From Streptomyces sp. NBC_00287 (lineage in GTDB: Bacteria > Actinomycetota > Actinomycetes > Streptomycetales > Streptomycetaceae), in the NCBI RefSeq assembly GCF_036173105.1, contig NZ_CP108053.1, positions 2,294,001-2,358,000 on the forward strand: DNA of 64,000 nucleotides, in the 5' to 3' direction. The first letter of the stretch is position 1, and every line of letters begins with the position of its first letter. The translations under genes were made by a program, and so were the position numbers. Below, piece by piece: positions 24,434-32,840 of this stretch. The notes under the pieces were generated by a model, which worked only from the letters and a program-made list of their open reading frames with translations, was not told the origin of the DNA and searched no databases.

Positions 24434-24901
24434 TCAGCGATGCCCGTTGTGGCGCCGCCGCATCGCCTCCGCGGCGACCACCGCGCCCACCACCGCCCCG
24501 GCCACCAGCACCGGCCGCGGGTGCCGCAGCCCGGCCTGTACGACGGTGCGGACGGGGCGCGGCGCGCTCTGCTCGACGACGTGACCCGCCCGGGTCGCCC
24601 CGTCCTGCACGGTGTGACCCGCCTGGGCCGCCTTGTCGTGCACGGTGTGACCCGCCTCGGCCGCCTTGTCGTGCACGGTGTGTCCTGCCTGGGCCGCGCT
24701 GCTGCGCAGTTGCACGGTCATCGCGCCCGCCCGGTCCCTGAGGTCGGCGGCGCGAGCCCGGGCCCGGCCCTTCACGTCCGTCTTGCCCGCCAGCTCCTCG
24801 ACGGTGTCGCCGAGCCGGCCCCTGGTCTCCTCGATCTGCCGACGCAGTTCCTCGGGACCCTTGGCCCCGTGCCCCACGCCCTCCGCTGCCTTGTCCGTCA
24901 T
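24434..24901 (-). CDS. DUF3618 membrane-associated protein with 11-residue repeats
   Basis: The 155-aa protein has the DUF3618 start (PEELRRQIEETRGRLGDTVEELAGKTDVKGRAR), then four imperfect 11-residue repeats of the AGHTVHDKAAE type (about 78-121), and a C-terminal membrane helix (RPVLVAGAVVGAVVAAEAM) with a basic tail. The repeats should form an amphipathic helix like those of LEA/apolipoprotein proteins. The ATG overlaps the previous stop (ATGA at 24898-24901), so it is coupled to the holin-like gene. Such pairs are common envelope-stress genes in actinomycetes; the mechanism is unknown. Confidence 0.78.
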   Translation of the reverse strand: MTDKAAEGVGHGAKGPEELRRQIEETRGRLGDTVEELAGKTDVKGRARARAADLRDRAGAMTVQLRSSAAQAGHTVHDKAAEAGHTVHDKAAQAGHTVQDGATRAGHVVEQSAPRPVRTVVQAGLRHPRPVLVAGAVVGAVVAAEAMRRRHNGHR

Positions 24902-25317
24902 CGGTGTGCCCTTTCCCTGATCTCCTCGACATCGGCCCGGACGCTGCCGAGGGTCTCCTCGGGCGTGGGAGGTGCGGCGCGCTTCAGCTGGGCACGACCG
25001 GTCGCGCCCAGCACGGCAGCGACGGCGAACAGCACCGCCGTCACGATGAGCGCCGCGGCCCACACCGACAGCGTCACAGAGAGGGCGGCGACGGCCGTGC
25101 CGGCCAGGGCGAGCAGCCCGGCGTAGGCAACGGCACCGGCCGCGCCCAGCAGCCCACCGCCGCGGCCCGCGCGTCGGCCCTTCTCGGCCAGCTCCTCCTT
25201 GGCGAGGGCCAGTTCCTGTCGTACGAGCAGGGAGAGCTGCTCGGTCGCCTGCCCGACGAGTTCACCCACCGAATGGTGTGCGTCGTGTGCCGGCCTCGGG
25301 GCCGTGGTCCCGGTCAC
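24898..25317 (-). CDS. Phage-holin-3-6 family (DUF1469) membrane protein
   Basis: From the GTG at 25317 (GGAGG 8 bases upstream) the product is 139 aa. It has the family's conserved amphipathic helix SVGELVGQATEQLSLLVRQELALAKEE, two transmembrane helices (about 58-82 and 86-112), and a charged C-terminal helix. Despite the family name these chromosomal proteins are not phage lysis genes. It is coupled to the DUF3618 gene, a frequent pairing in actinobacteria. Confidence 0.82.
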   Translation of the reverse strand: MTGTTAPRPAHDAHHSVGELVGQATEQLSLLVRQELALAKEELAEKGRRAGRGGGLLGAAGAVAYAGLLALAGTAVAALSVTLSVWAAALIVTAVLFAVAAVLGATGRAQLKRAAPPTPEETLGSVRADVEEIRERAHR

Positions 25318-25370
25318 GGTGTCCGCCTCCTCTCGCTTCGGAACACCCCGGGTACCCGCACCGGCCCTCG

Positions 25371-26045
25371 CTACCCCTGCGGCTCGCCGCCAGGACCGCG
25401 CTCCCCGAGCCGCGCCAGCTGACTCTGGAACCAGTCCAGGCGCGCCTGCAACAGGGCGGCCTCGGCGGCGAGTTCCGGCACACCGAGTTCGCCCGCCGGT
25501 ACGGAAGCGCCCTTCCCGGCGATCACCCGCAACCCCTCCCCCGCCAGCCGCGCGAACCCGGCGAGCGAGACGGACGTACGGCCGCGCAGACAGCCCGCGC
25601 AGGAGGGGGCGAGCCCCAGCCACCCCGGCCGCCCCCAGCCCGCGTCGGCCAGCGCCACGGCAACCGCACCGCACCCGCACGGCCCGACGGTGGCGGTGCG
25701 CACCCGCTGACGGGCGTAGCGGAAGCCGAGCTCGAAGCGGAGGTAGCGGCCCAGCACCGTGACCTCCAGCAGTACGGCCGCCCGGTGCTCGGCCGTGCAC
25801 AGCAGCGCCTCCGCGGCCGTACGGTCGTGCACACAGTGGAAGCCGCAGTCGCAGCGCCGGTGCGGTGCCCGGTGTCTGAGGCCGTAGGCACAGGACGCGT
25901 CGGCCAGGACTCCGTACGGCAGCGCGCCGCCCAGCGACACACCGGTGAAGCCGGCCCGGGTGCCGTCGTGGGCCAGCACCGGGTGGGCGATCTTGTATCC
26001 GGTCGGCGGCTCCGTCGGGCGTTCCTCCGGAAGCCGCAGCCTCAT
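25371..26045 (-). CDS. Cysteine-rich conserved hypothetical protein
   Basis: A 224-aa soluble protein. The middle carries several Cys/His groups: CAYGLRHRAPHRRCDCGFHC-V (about 52-72), CTAEHR, GPCGCG and SCAGC, enough for one or two zinc ribbons. The C terminus is a leucine-zipper-like helix (ELAAEAALLQARLDWFQSQLARL). I do not recognise a named family. Its ATG overlaps the stop of the preceding 45-aa gene (ATGA), and it leads toward the holin/DUF3618 pair on the same strand. Confidence 0.6.
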   Translation of the reverse strand: MRLRLPEERPTEPPTGYKIAHPVLAHDGTRAGFTGVSLGGALPYGVLADASCAYGLRHRAPHRRCDCGFHCVHDRTAAEALLCTAEHRAAVLLEVTVLGRYLRFELGFRYARQRVRTATVGPCGCGAVAVALADAGWGRPGWLGLAPSCAGCLRGRTSVSLAGFARLAGEGLRVIAGKGASVPAGELGVPELAAEAALLQARLDWFQSQLARLGERGPGGEPQG

Positions 26046-26179
26046 CGGGCCGCCGGGACCTCTTCGGGGGCCTTCAGTTCCTTGATCTCCTCGATGGTCT
26101 CGGGGAGTTCGGGCTCTTCGTCGTGGATCAGCGGCCGCTCTTCAGCGACTCCGGTGGCGAGTGCTTTGCCGAGCTTCAT
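26042..26179 (-). CDS. Small acidic protein (45 aa)
   Basis: The start at 26179 has GGAGG 5 bases upstream, a strong ribosome site. The peptide MKLGKALATGVAEER is followed by a highly Glu/Pro-rich tail (ETIEEIKELKAPEEVPAAR). Its 4-base overlap with the Cys-rich gene and correct codon bias argue that it is real. Function unknown. Confidence 0.6.
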   Translation of the reverse strand: MKLGKALATGVAEERPLIHDEEPELPETIEEIKELKAPEEVPAAR

Positions 26180-26341
26180 GACGCCTCCAGGACCAGGGGT
26201 CGTTGACCGTCTGGGCCATAGTGACCCATGGCGCCCCGGTTTGGACATAGGGCCTCGACACCCCACACCACAGTGATGCTTAACGATACCTCGTAGGAAA
26301 TTTAAGTGGAGCTTCAGTGTCGCGCTGCCGAGACTACTTCC

Positions 26342-27232
26342 ATGACGACCACGAACTCCCCCTTCGGCCGCGCCCTCTGCGCCATGATCACGCCCTTCAC
26401 CGACGAGGGCGCGCTCGATCTCGCCGGGGCGCAGCGGCTCGCCGAGCGGCTGGTGTCCGAGGGCTGCGACGGTCTGGTGCTGTCCGGCACCACGGGCGAG
26501 TCACCGACCACGACGGACGAGGAGAAGGCCCGGCTCGTCCGTGCGGTGCGGGAGGCGGTGGGCGAGAGGGCGTCGGTGCTGGCCGGGGTCGGCACCTTCG
26601 ACACCCGGCACACCGTCGAGCTGGCGCTCGCGGCCGAAAAGGCGGGCGCGGACGGGCTGTTGGTGGTGTCGCCGTACTACAGCAGGCCGCCGCAGGACGC
26701 GCTGGAGGCGCACTTCCGGGAGATCGCCGACGCCTCGGGACTGCCGCTCGTGGTCTACGACATCCCGGGCCGCACCGGTGTCCGCATCGAGCCGGACACC
26801 ATGCTCCGGCTCGCCGAGCACCCGAGGATCGTCGCGGTGAAGGACTGCTCCTACGACTTCATGGCTGCCCAGAAGGTCATCTCCCGCACGGAGTTGGCGT
26901 ATTACGCGGGCTGCGAGGAGCACAACCTCGCGCTGTACGCGGTGGGCGGCGCGGGCTACATCAGTACGGTCGCCAATGCGGTTCCCGCCCAACTCCGGGC
27001 CGTCCTGGACGCGTTCGACGCGGGCGAGACGACGAAGGCGGCCCGGCTCCAGCAACGGGCCATGCCGCTCATCGAGTTGATGATGTCCGCCGGCCTGCCC
27101 GGCACGGTCACCGCGAAGGCCCTCCTCAACGAACTGGGCCTGCCCGCGGGCCCGGTCCGCGCACCGCTGCGGCCCGCCGGCCGCGAGGTGACCGACGGGC
27201 TGCTGACGGCGTACCGAAGCCTGATGGATTGA
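26342..27232 (+). CDS. dapA: 4-hydroxy-tetrahydrodipicolinate synthase
   Basis: The 296-aa enzyme condenses pyruvate with aspartate semialdehyde in lysine/diaminopimelate synthesis. Visible are GTTGESPTT (49-57), the proton-relay Tyr112/Tyr113 in SPYYSRPP, Tyr139 in VVYDIPGRTG, and the Schiff-base Lys167 in AVKDCS; Arg144 in the IPGRTG loop binds the second substrate. The start at 26342 is preceded by no obvious Shine-Dalgarno sequence; 36 bases upstream another start is in frame. Streptomyces usually has more than one dapA-like gene, so this may be a second copy. It is convergent with the frameshifted gene, stops abutting. Confidence 0.85.
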   Translation: MTTTNSPFGRALCAMITPFTDEGALDLAGAQRLAERLVSEGCDGLVLSGTTGESPTTTDEEKARLVRAVREAVGERASVLAGVGTFDTRHTVELALAAEKAGADGLLVVSPYYSRPPQDALEAHFREIADASGLPLVVYDIPGRTGVRIEPDTMLRLAEHPRIVAVKDCSYDFMAAQKVISRTELAYYAGCEEHNLALYAVGGAGYISTVANAVPAQLRAVLDAFDAGETTKAARLQQRAMPLIELMMSAGLPGTVTAKALLNELGLPAGPVRAPLRPAGREVTDGLLTAYRSLMD

Positions 27233-28449
27233 TCAGCGCCGGGCGAAGACCGGCTCCCAGGTCCACTGCACGGGCTTCTGCTCGCGCAGCCCGCTGAGCC
27301 ACTGCACCTTGTCGCTGCCGATCGTGACCAGCGCGAGCCGCGGCCGGTAGGGCCCCTCGCCCGCGGCCCGCTCCCAGGCGATGAGCCGCCGGTTGTCCAC
27401 CCAGGCGATCAGCTCGTCCCCGCGCACCTTGGTGATCTCCTTGCCGGACTGGGGGTCCCGGATCGAGGAGTACGACTTGTCCGGCACTCCTTGGTCAGGC
27501 CGAGCGCGGCGAGCTTGCCGTCCGGGGAGAGCCGGGCGGGGACGTCGGAGCGCAGGTGCCGCTCGTCGGCGGGGGCGGCGACCGCGGCGCCTGTGAGGTC
27601 GTAGAACTTCTGCATGCCGTCCCGGCCGCCGACGATCCTCGAGTACACCAGTCGCCCGTCGCGGCTGAACTGCAGGTCCGAACGGAAGTTGAACGGTCGC
27701 CCTTCGGAGGGGAGTTCGCGCCACGGCCCCTCGGTCCCCTTGACGGGGTCGACGAGGGTGAACCCGGTTCTGGCCGTACGGCCGGAGGGCTCGTGCCAGC
27801 CGATGCCGCCGGTCTCGGCGTTGTACGTCCCCTCGCGCAGATCGGGATGCTCGTCGTACGTCGTCGCCAGGAGCTTCGTCCCGTCGTACGAGTACGCGAG
27901 CCCGCCGACGCCGTGCCGGACCGGGATCCACCGCTCGACCTCCCCCGTCGCGAGGTCGAGCAGCCCGATCCGGCGGGCGGGCAGCGTCTGCTCCAGCACG
28001 GCGGCGGTACGCATTCCCGGGGCGACGGCGACGAAGGACCACCGGGTGTCCTTCTCGTAGCGGCCGGTCCCGGGATCGAGCAGCCAGTACGTACGGCGGT
28101 CGATGGAATCGGCGCCGAGCCGCTCCTGGAGCTCCGTCGTGTAGTAGGCGGCCAGCGCCACCTCGCCCGCCCCGATCAGCTCGCGGGGCGGCGACTGGTC
28201 GGGATGCGCACTCGTCCCGCTGCCGTCGAGCAGACCCGCGGGCCGCACGTCGGCCTTCCCGGAGTCCAGCTGCGGGATGCCGACCCCGAGGGCGACGACG
28301 GCCACGGTGGCCGCGGCAGCGGCGGCGATCCTACGACGGCGACGACGCCGCCGCGTGGCCAGCACGCGGTCGGCGAGGCCGGGCCCGGCCGGAGACTGCG
28401 CCTCGGCGGTCTCCCGCAGCGCGTCACGCACGAGTTCCTCGACGTTCAC
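27233..28449 (-). pseudogene. Membrane-anchored beta-propeller protein, frameshifted (sigma-factor partner)
   Basis: The frame opens at a GTG at 28449 (GGAGG 7 bases upstream), overlapping the sigma factor stop (GTGA). Residues 40-60 are Arg-rich then hydrophobic (one inward-anchored helix) and the rest reads as a TolB-like propeller with NAETGGIGWHEPSG and SRDGRLVYSRIVGGRDG strands. Near 27485-27492 the frame ends its similarity at LAALGLTKE and continues in another minus frame as VPDKSYSSIRDPQSGKEI to a stop at 27233. Joining needs one extra base, most simply a G missing after AAGG. It could be a true mutation or a sequencing slip. By position it may act as an anti-sigma-like partner. Confidence 0.75.
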
Positions 28450-29027
28450 GGATGTACCTCCACGGGCTGGAAGTCGGGCAGCCGCTCGGCCGCGGTGAGC
28501 GCGGCCAGCTCGGGCGCGAGGGCGCGCAGCCGGGCGAGGGAGCGATGGGTGGTGGACCGCACGGTCCCTACGGAGCAGCCGAGGATCCGGGCCACCTCGG
28601 CCTCGGGCAGGTCCTCGAAGATGGGGGTCCCCCCGCGCGAGCGAAGCCGAGCGTGGGGGAGCAGCACGAGCACGGTCCGCTGCCGTGCGGTGAGCCGGGC
28701 GAGCGCGCCGCGCATCACGAGCCGCAGCTCGGCGGCGGCGGAGTCGTCGGGCCGGGCGCCGGTGTCGGGCGGCTCGGCGACACTGACCTCGCGCCGCCAC
28801 CCCTTCAGCCGCCAGCGGCTGATCTGCTGCCGGTACAGGATCTGGCGTACATAGGCCTCGGGTTCATCGATCCGGTGCCATCGCCCGGCCGCCTTGATCA
28901 GCGCGTTCTGCAGCAGATCCTCGCCGGCGTGCCGGTCCCCGCCGCTGAGCAGCACGGCGGTCCTCAGCAGCGCGGACGACCGGTTCTCCACGAACTCACG
29001 GAAACTGTCCTGCGCCTGGCCATCCAT
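28446..29027 (-). CDS. SigE-family (ECF) RNA polymerase sigma factor carrying a repeat insertion
   Basis: The 193-aa protein has sigma region 2 (FREFVENRSSALLRTAVLLSG, EDLLQNALIKAAGRW, EPEAYVRQILYRQQISRWR) and region 4 (ALARLTARQRTVLVL ... FEDLPEAEVARILGCSVGTVRS). Between VLVL and FEDL, where this family normally has two residues (usually RY), there are 14 residues, LPHARLRSRGGTPI, encoded by a palindromic GC-rich mini-repeat. The insertion keeps the frame but falls in the first helices of region 4, which contact the -35 element, so activity may be altered. I start at the ATG at 29027; a GTG lies 6 bases upstream. It is coupled to the frameshifted gene. Confidence 0.8.
   Translation of the reverse strand: MDGQAQDSFREFVENRSSALLRTAVLLSGGDRHAGEDLLQNALIKAAGRWHRIDEPEAYVRQILYRQQISRWRLKGWRREVSVAEPPDTGARPDDSAAAELRLVMRGALARLTARQRTVLVLLPHARLRSRGGTPIFEDLPEAEVARILGCSVGTVRSTTHRSLARLRALAPELAALTAAERLPDFQPVEVHP
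28620..28661. repeat. Palindromic mini-repeat inserted in the sigma factor gene
   Basis: The plus-strand sequence begins ATGGGGGTCCCCCCGCGCGA and ends GAGCGTGGGGGAGC. Its arms (CCCCCACGCTCG and CGCTCGCGCGGGGGG on the minus strand) fold back, and its net contribution is 36 bases (12 codons) relative to the normal family sequence. I recall near-identical CTCCCCCACGCTCGGCTTCG sequences scattered in Streptomyces genomes, usually between genes. Confidence 0.65.
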
Positions 29028-29165
29028 CGTCACCTTCGCTTCCCCCGGGCGAGCCCACTGCCCGCCCCTTCCACGAGGGAGGACGCGCGCCACCGCGTCC
29101 CGCTATGCCGGTCCCCCGAGAGAAAATCCCAGCTCGGCCGGTGGCCCCTCCCGTACGGTGATCAG

Positions 29166-29672
29166 GTGAGCCGCCCCCTGCTGTTCCTGGACGTCGACGG
29201 CCCCCTGAACCCCTGGGCCGCCCAGCCCGAGCGCCGCCCCGAGGGCTACACAACACTCAGGGTCGCCCTCCACCCCGGCCGCCCCCTCCGAGTCTGGCTG
29301 AACCCCTCCCACGGCCCCGCCCTCCTGGCCCTCGACTACGACCTGTGCTGGGCCACGACCTGGATGGACGCCGCCAACCGCTGGATCGCCCCGGTGGTGG
29401 GCCTGCCCGAGCTGCCCTACGTCGACTTCGGCACAGGCCTCTTCGCCGAACGCCCGGACGGCGTCCACTGGAAGACAGCGGCGATCGTGGAGTACGCGAA
29501 GGGCCGCCCATTCGCATGGGTGGACGACGAACAGAGCGAGGCGGACGAGAGGTACGTAGCCGAAAACCACCCGGCCCCCGCACTCCTGCTCCATGTGAAC
29601 CCACGGATCGGAATGCGGGAGCCGGATTTCAGGGCCCTGGAAGAATGGGCGGCGAGGTTTCGCGCCCCTTAG
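29166..29672 (+). CDS. HAD-like hydrolase-fold protein
   Basis: The 168-aa product starts at a GTG with the HAD motif I LLFLDVDGPLNPW (nucleophile Asp9, general acid Asp11). Later blocks are WATTWMDAANRWIAP, HWKTAAIVEYAKGRPFAWVDDE (motif III Lys and motif IV Asp-Asp) and LLLHVNPRIGM. This 'secreted/hypothetical' HAD subgroup is common in Streptomyces; phosphatase activity is possible but no substrate is known. The start lacks a good Shine-Dalgarno sequence. Confidence 0.75.
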   Translation: MSRPLLFLDVDGPLNPWAAQPERRPEGYTTLRVALHPGRPLRVWLNPSHGPALLALDYDLCWATTWMDAANRWIAPVVGLPELPYVDFGTGLFAERPDGVHWKTAAIVEYAKGRPFAWVDDEQSEADERYVAENHPAPALLLHVNPRIGMREPDFRALEEWAARFRAP

Positions 29673-29678
29673 GGGGAG

Positions 29679-30668
29679 CTAGTTGTGGCTGTGAAGAATC
29701 TCGTTCAGCCCGCCCCACACCGCATTGTTCGGCCGAGCCTCCACCGTCCCCGTAACCGAGTTGCGCCGGAACAGAATGTTGGAAGCCCCCGACAGCTCAC
29801 GAGCCTTCACGATCTGCCCATCAGGCATGGTCACCCGCGTACCGGCGGTGACATACAGCCCGGCCTCGACCACGCACTCGTCACCCAGCGCGATCCCGAC
29901 ACCGGCCTCCGCACCGACCAGGCACCGCTCCCCGATGGAAATGATCACGTTGCCGCCACCCGACAGCGTGCCCATCGTCGACGCACCGCCACCGATGTCA
30001 GAACCGTCGCCGACGACGACACCCGCGGAGATACGGCCCTCGACCATCGACGTACCGAGCGTGCCCGCGTTGAAGTTGACGAACCCCTCGTGCATGACCG
30101 TCGTGCCCTCGGAGAGGTGCGCGCCCAGGCGGACCCGGTCGGCGTCGGCGATGCGGACGCCCTTCGGCGCCACGTAGTCCGTCATGCGCGGGAACTTGTC
30201 GATGGACGTCACCTGAAGGTGCAGCCCCTCGGCGCGGGCGTTGAGGCGGACCTTCTCGATGTCGTCGACGGCGACCGGGCCGAGCGAGGTCCAGGCAACG
30301 TTCGCGAGGAAGCCGAACATGCCGTCCAGGCTCTGGCCGTGCGGCTTGACCAGGCGGTGGGAGAGCAGGTGCAGCCGGAGGTAGACGTCGTGCGCGTCGA
30401 TCGGCTTCGCGTCGAGCGAGGAGATGACCGTACGGACCGCGACGACCTCGACGCCACGCCGGGCGTCCGGGCCGATCGCCTTCGCGGCGCCCTCACCGAG
30501 CAGCGCGACGGCCTTGTCGGCGGAGAGCCGCTCCGTGCCGGACGGGCCGGGCTCGGCGGAGAGCTCGGGCGCGGGGAACCAGGTGTCGAGGACGGTGCCG
30601 TCGGCGGCGATCGTGGCGAGGCCGGCGGCAACGGCGCCGGTGGTGCGAGGTGCAGTCGTGTCGGTCAT
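29679..30668 (-). CDS. dapD: Tetrahydrodipicolinate N-succinyltransferase
   Basis: The 329-aa enzyme transfers succinyl from succinyl-CoA to tetrahydrodipicolinate in the succinylase branch of lysine/DAP synthesis. It has the actinobacterial DapD architecture: an N-terminal alpha/beta domain (about 1-150), then a left-handed parallel beta-helix with hexapeptide repeats ([60 protein letters not shown]), and a C-terminal strand [14 protein letters not shown]. Length and the [14 protein letters not shown] block agree with the mycobacterial enzyme. Confidence 0.92.
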   Translation of the reverse strand: MTDTTAPRTTGAVAAGLATIAADGTVLDTWFPAPELSAEPGPSGTERLSADKAVALLGEGAAKAIGPDARRGVEVVAVRTVISSLDAKPIDAHDVYLRLHLLSHRLVKPHGQSLDGMFGFLANVAWTSLGPVAVDDIEKVRLNARAEGLHLQVTSIDKFPRMTDYVAPKGVRIADADRVRLGAHLSEGTTVMHEGFVNFNAGTLGTSMVEGRISAGVVVGDGSDIGGGASTMGTLSGGGNVIISIGERCLVGAEAGVGIALGDECVVEAGLYVTAGTRVTMPDGQIVKARELSGASNILFRRNSVTGTVEARPNNAVWGGLNEILHSHN

Positions 30669-30741
30669 GAGGGCAACCTAACTTGGCGGGGGCCGCCGGG
30701 GCGAACCGGTGCGCCCCGTATCTCACGTGCCGGGCGCCGGT

Positions 30742-31278
30742 TCACCCGATGACCCTCCTCAGCACCTCCCGCGCGTACTCCTCGTCGTACGGCACGCCTG
30801 TGAGCAGCACCTGGAGACAGATCCCGTCCATCAGCGCCACCAGCGCCCGGGCGGTGACGGGATCCGTGCGGCGGCCGAGGAGCTCGGCGAGGTCCGCCGC
30901 CCATTCGGCGGCCACGGGACGCAGGGCCGGGCGGCGGAGTGCGGCCAGATACAGCTCGTACTCCAGCTCCACGCCCGTGCGGTCGCCGGCGAGCCATTCG
31001 CCGATCCAGCCCGCGAGCTCGTCCGCCAGGTCGGCCGCCGGGTCGGTGAGGGCGCCGCGCGCGGCGACGACCTTGGCGAAGCCCTCGTTGGCCTGGCGCA
31101 GGGCGGCGACCATCAGCTCGTCGAGGGTCGCGAAGTGGTACGTCGTCGAGCCGAGCGGGACATCGGCCTCGGCCGCGACCGAGCGATGGGTGAGCCCCGC
31201 GAGGCCCTTCTCGCCCACCACCCGGATCGCGGCGTCGATGATCCGCTGCCGTCGCTCCGGGTCATAGCGCCGGGCCAT
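30742..31278 (-). CDS. TetR-family repressor of the adjacent SMR efflux gene
   Basis: The 178-aa protein has the TetR DNA-binding start RRQRIIDAAIRVVGEKGLAGLTHRSVAAEADVPLGSTTYHF and a helical ligand domain. Its ATG shares one base with the SMR stop (TGATG at 31276-31280), so it is the second gene of the pair and would be autoregulated through the two operators upstream of the SMR gene. The ligand is presumably a cationic drug exported by the SMR protein. Confidence 0.88.
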   Translation of the reverse strand: MARRYDPERRQRIIDAAIRVVGEKGLAGLTHRSVAAEADVPLGSTTYHFATLDELMVAALRQANEGFAKVVAARGALTDPAADLADELAGWIGEWLAGDRTGVELEYELYLAALRRPALRPVAAEWAADLAELLGRRTDPVTARALVALMDGICLQVLLTGVPYDEEYAREVLRRVIG

Positions 31279-31598
31279 CAGTGCGCGCCTCCCAGGTTCA
31301 GGACGACGACCCCCGCGATTATCAGCAGGATCCCCGTGACCTTGGCGAAGGTGAGCGCCTCGCCGAAGGCCAGGAGCCCGATGACGGCGATGCTCGCGGT
31401 GCCGACGCCGGCCCAGATCGCGTAGGCGGCGCCGATACCGACGGTCTTCAGGGTCTGGGCGAGCAGCGTGAAGGAGACGACGTAACCGAGCGCGGTCAGC
31501 AGCGAGGGCCAGAGCTTGCTGAAACCGGCGCTGTACTTCATGGCGGTGGTCGCGGCCACCTCGGCGGCGATGGCACCGGCGAGCGTCAGGTATCCCAT
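31278..31598 (-). CDS. Small multidrug resistance (SMR) efflux protein
   Basis: The 106-aa protein has four transmembrane helices and the family essentials: Glu13 in TM1 (AGAIAAEVAATTAMKYS), the KLWPSL loop, GIGAAYAIWAGVGT in TM2-3 and FGEALTFAKVTGILLIIAGVVVLNL at the end. It should export quaternary ammonium or similar cations as a dimer, driven by protons. The start lacks a Shine-Dalgarno site and the operator ends one base before the ATG, so translation may be leaderless. Confidence 0.9.
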   Translation of the reverse strand: MGYLTLAGAIAAEVAATTAMKYSAGFSKLWPSLLTALGYVVSFTLLAQTLKTVGIGAAYAIWAGVGTASIAVIGLLAFGEALTFAKVTGILLIIAGVVVLNLGGAH

Positions 31599-31637
31599 GT
31601 GTACAAGCGTACACAACGAACGTGTACGTGCGTACAC
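31599..31637. promoter_or_regulatory. Two TetR-type operators before the SMR gene
   Basis: GTGTACAAGCGTACAC (31599-31614) and GTGTACGTGCGTACAC (31622-31637) are both perfect GTGTAC-N4-GTACAC palindromes with centres 23 bases apart. Their position on the SMR start and the adjacent tetR gene make them the likely repressor sites. Confidence 0.8.
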
Positions 31638-31666
31638 AACGGCTTCTTGATCGCCAACGGTCGGGA

Positions 31667-32650
31667 TCACCCCGTAATCGCGGCCACCGGCCCCGGTTCG
31701 CGCACCCGCGCCAGGCGGTCGAGCATCCGCCGTCTGGCGTGGGCCGCGCGCCGGAGCGCCGACACCTTTCGGTAGTGCAGGAGTTCGGCGGGGTCGGGGC
31801 GGACGGCTCCGCTGAGCGCATAGCCGTTGCGCTCCAGCCGTGTGCCCAACACGGCATCGCACAGGCGTATCTGATCAGGCGTCAGTCTCCGCTCCCAACT
31901 GCCCGTCCGTGAGACGTCCAGCGCGCCGTGGGTGCGCCGGTGCCAGGTCTTGCGGGCGGGTACGGCCATGTCGGCCATGCGGTGGGGCTCGGTCATCTCG
32001 GGGGCGTACTCCTCGCCCAAGTAAGCGCAGAGTTCGCGCAGTTGAGCCTCCGGCTCGGCAACGAGGTCCTCGAAACGGAGTTCGTGCCAGCTGTCCGGGC
32101 CCAGCCTGCGCGCGTACCGGCGCGTCACGTCCATGACCTGCGCCCAGGTCGCGACGGCCTCGTGGAAGCCGCGGTGCCACCAGGGCATCCCCAGCAGCGA
32201 GGCCACGCAGTCGCGTCCGTCGCGGACCAGATGCACGAACTGCGCGTCCGGGAAGAGCCGCAGGATCTCCGCCATGTGCAGGGCGTACGCGGGCCGTTTG
32301 TCGCCCCAGCGGACCTTGCCGTGGCGCTCGGCGTACGCCTGGAGCGGGATGCCGAGCGCCGAGCCCAGGGTCGGGGGACCGCCCGCGATCCGTTCGGCCA
32401 CGGTGTCGGCGTCCAGCCCCAGCTCATGGAACCGCGTCTCCTTCCGCCCGGTGATCCAACGGGCGAGCCCGGCCCGGTTCCCCGCGTCCCGCAGATCACC
32501 GAAGCCCAGGCGCCCCTCGTAGGCGGGCAGCACGAACCGCGTCTCGGGCGGAAGCGCTATCCGGGGATGCGCGTGCAGCATGAGCTGGAGGAGGGTGGTC
32601 CCGGACCGAGGGCAGCCGAGGACGAAGACGGGACGTGCGCTGGTAACCAC
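31667..32650 (-). CDS. Sulfotransferase-family protein
   Basis: The 327-aa protein has the PAPS 5'-phosphosulfate loop FVLGCPRSGTTLLQLML (about 8-25) and the 3'-phosphate block FVHLVRDGRDCVASLLG (about 136-152) of Sulfotransfer_3 enzymes, plus FEDLVAEPEAQLRELCAYLG. These enzymes move sulfonate from PAPS to hydroxyls of small molecules or polysaccharides; the acceptor is unknown. The start is a GTG at 32650 with GGAAGC upstream. It stands alone between the SMR pair and the AbfB gene. Confidence 0.85.
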   Translation of the reverse strand: MVTSARPVFVLGCPRSGTTLLQLMLHAHPRIALPPETRFVLPAYEGRLGFGDLRDAGNRAGLARWITGRKETRFHELGLDADTVAERIAGGPPTLGSALGIPLQAYAERHGKVRWGDKRPAYALHMAEILRLFPDAQFVHLVRDGRDCVASLLGMPWWHRGFHEAVATWAQVMDVTRRYARRLGPDSWHELRFEDLVAEPEAQLRELCAYLGEEYAPEMTEPHRMADMAVPARKTWHRRTHGALDVSRTGSWERRLTPDQIRLCDAVLGTRLERNGYALSGAVRPDPAELLHYRKVSALRRAAHARRRMLDRLARVREPGPVAAITG

Positions 32651-32840
32651 GCTTCCACGCTGCCGCCGACGGATGAGACGCCCCTGGGACAGCCCTGAGA
32701 AAGCGATGTGGAAAGCGCTCGCTTCAAATCACTCAAACGCCTGCTCGACCGCAACACGCTCCACTACTGTTTCACCGTTCACATACCGGGCCATCGCAGC
32801 CGCGGCCGTCCCCCACAGGTACGCCGCTGAAGGAACGCGC

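Noticed and set aside
24898..25317. Prophage lysis gene (holin)
   Set aside because: The family name is historical; no phage genes surround it and it is coupled to a DUF3618 gene, as in many actinobacterial chromosomes.
32700..32760. LacI-type operator upstream of the AbfB-domain gene
   Set aside because: Only one half (TGGAAAGCGCT) matches; the other half diverges, and no LacI gene is nearby.
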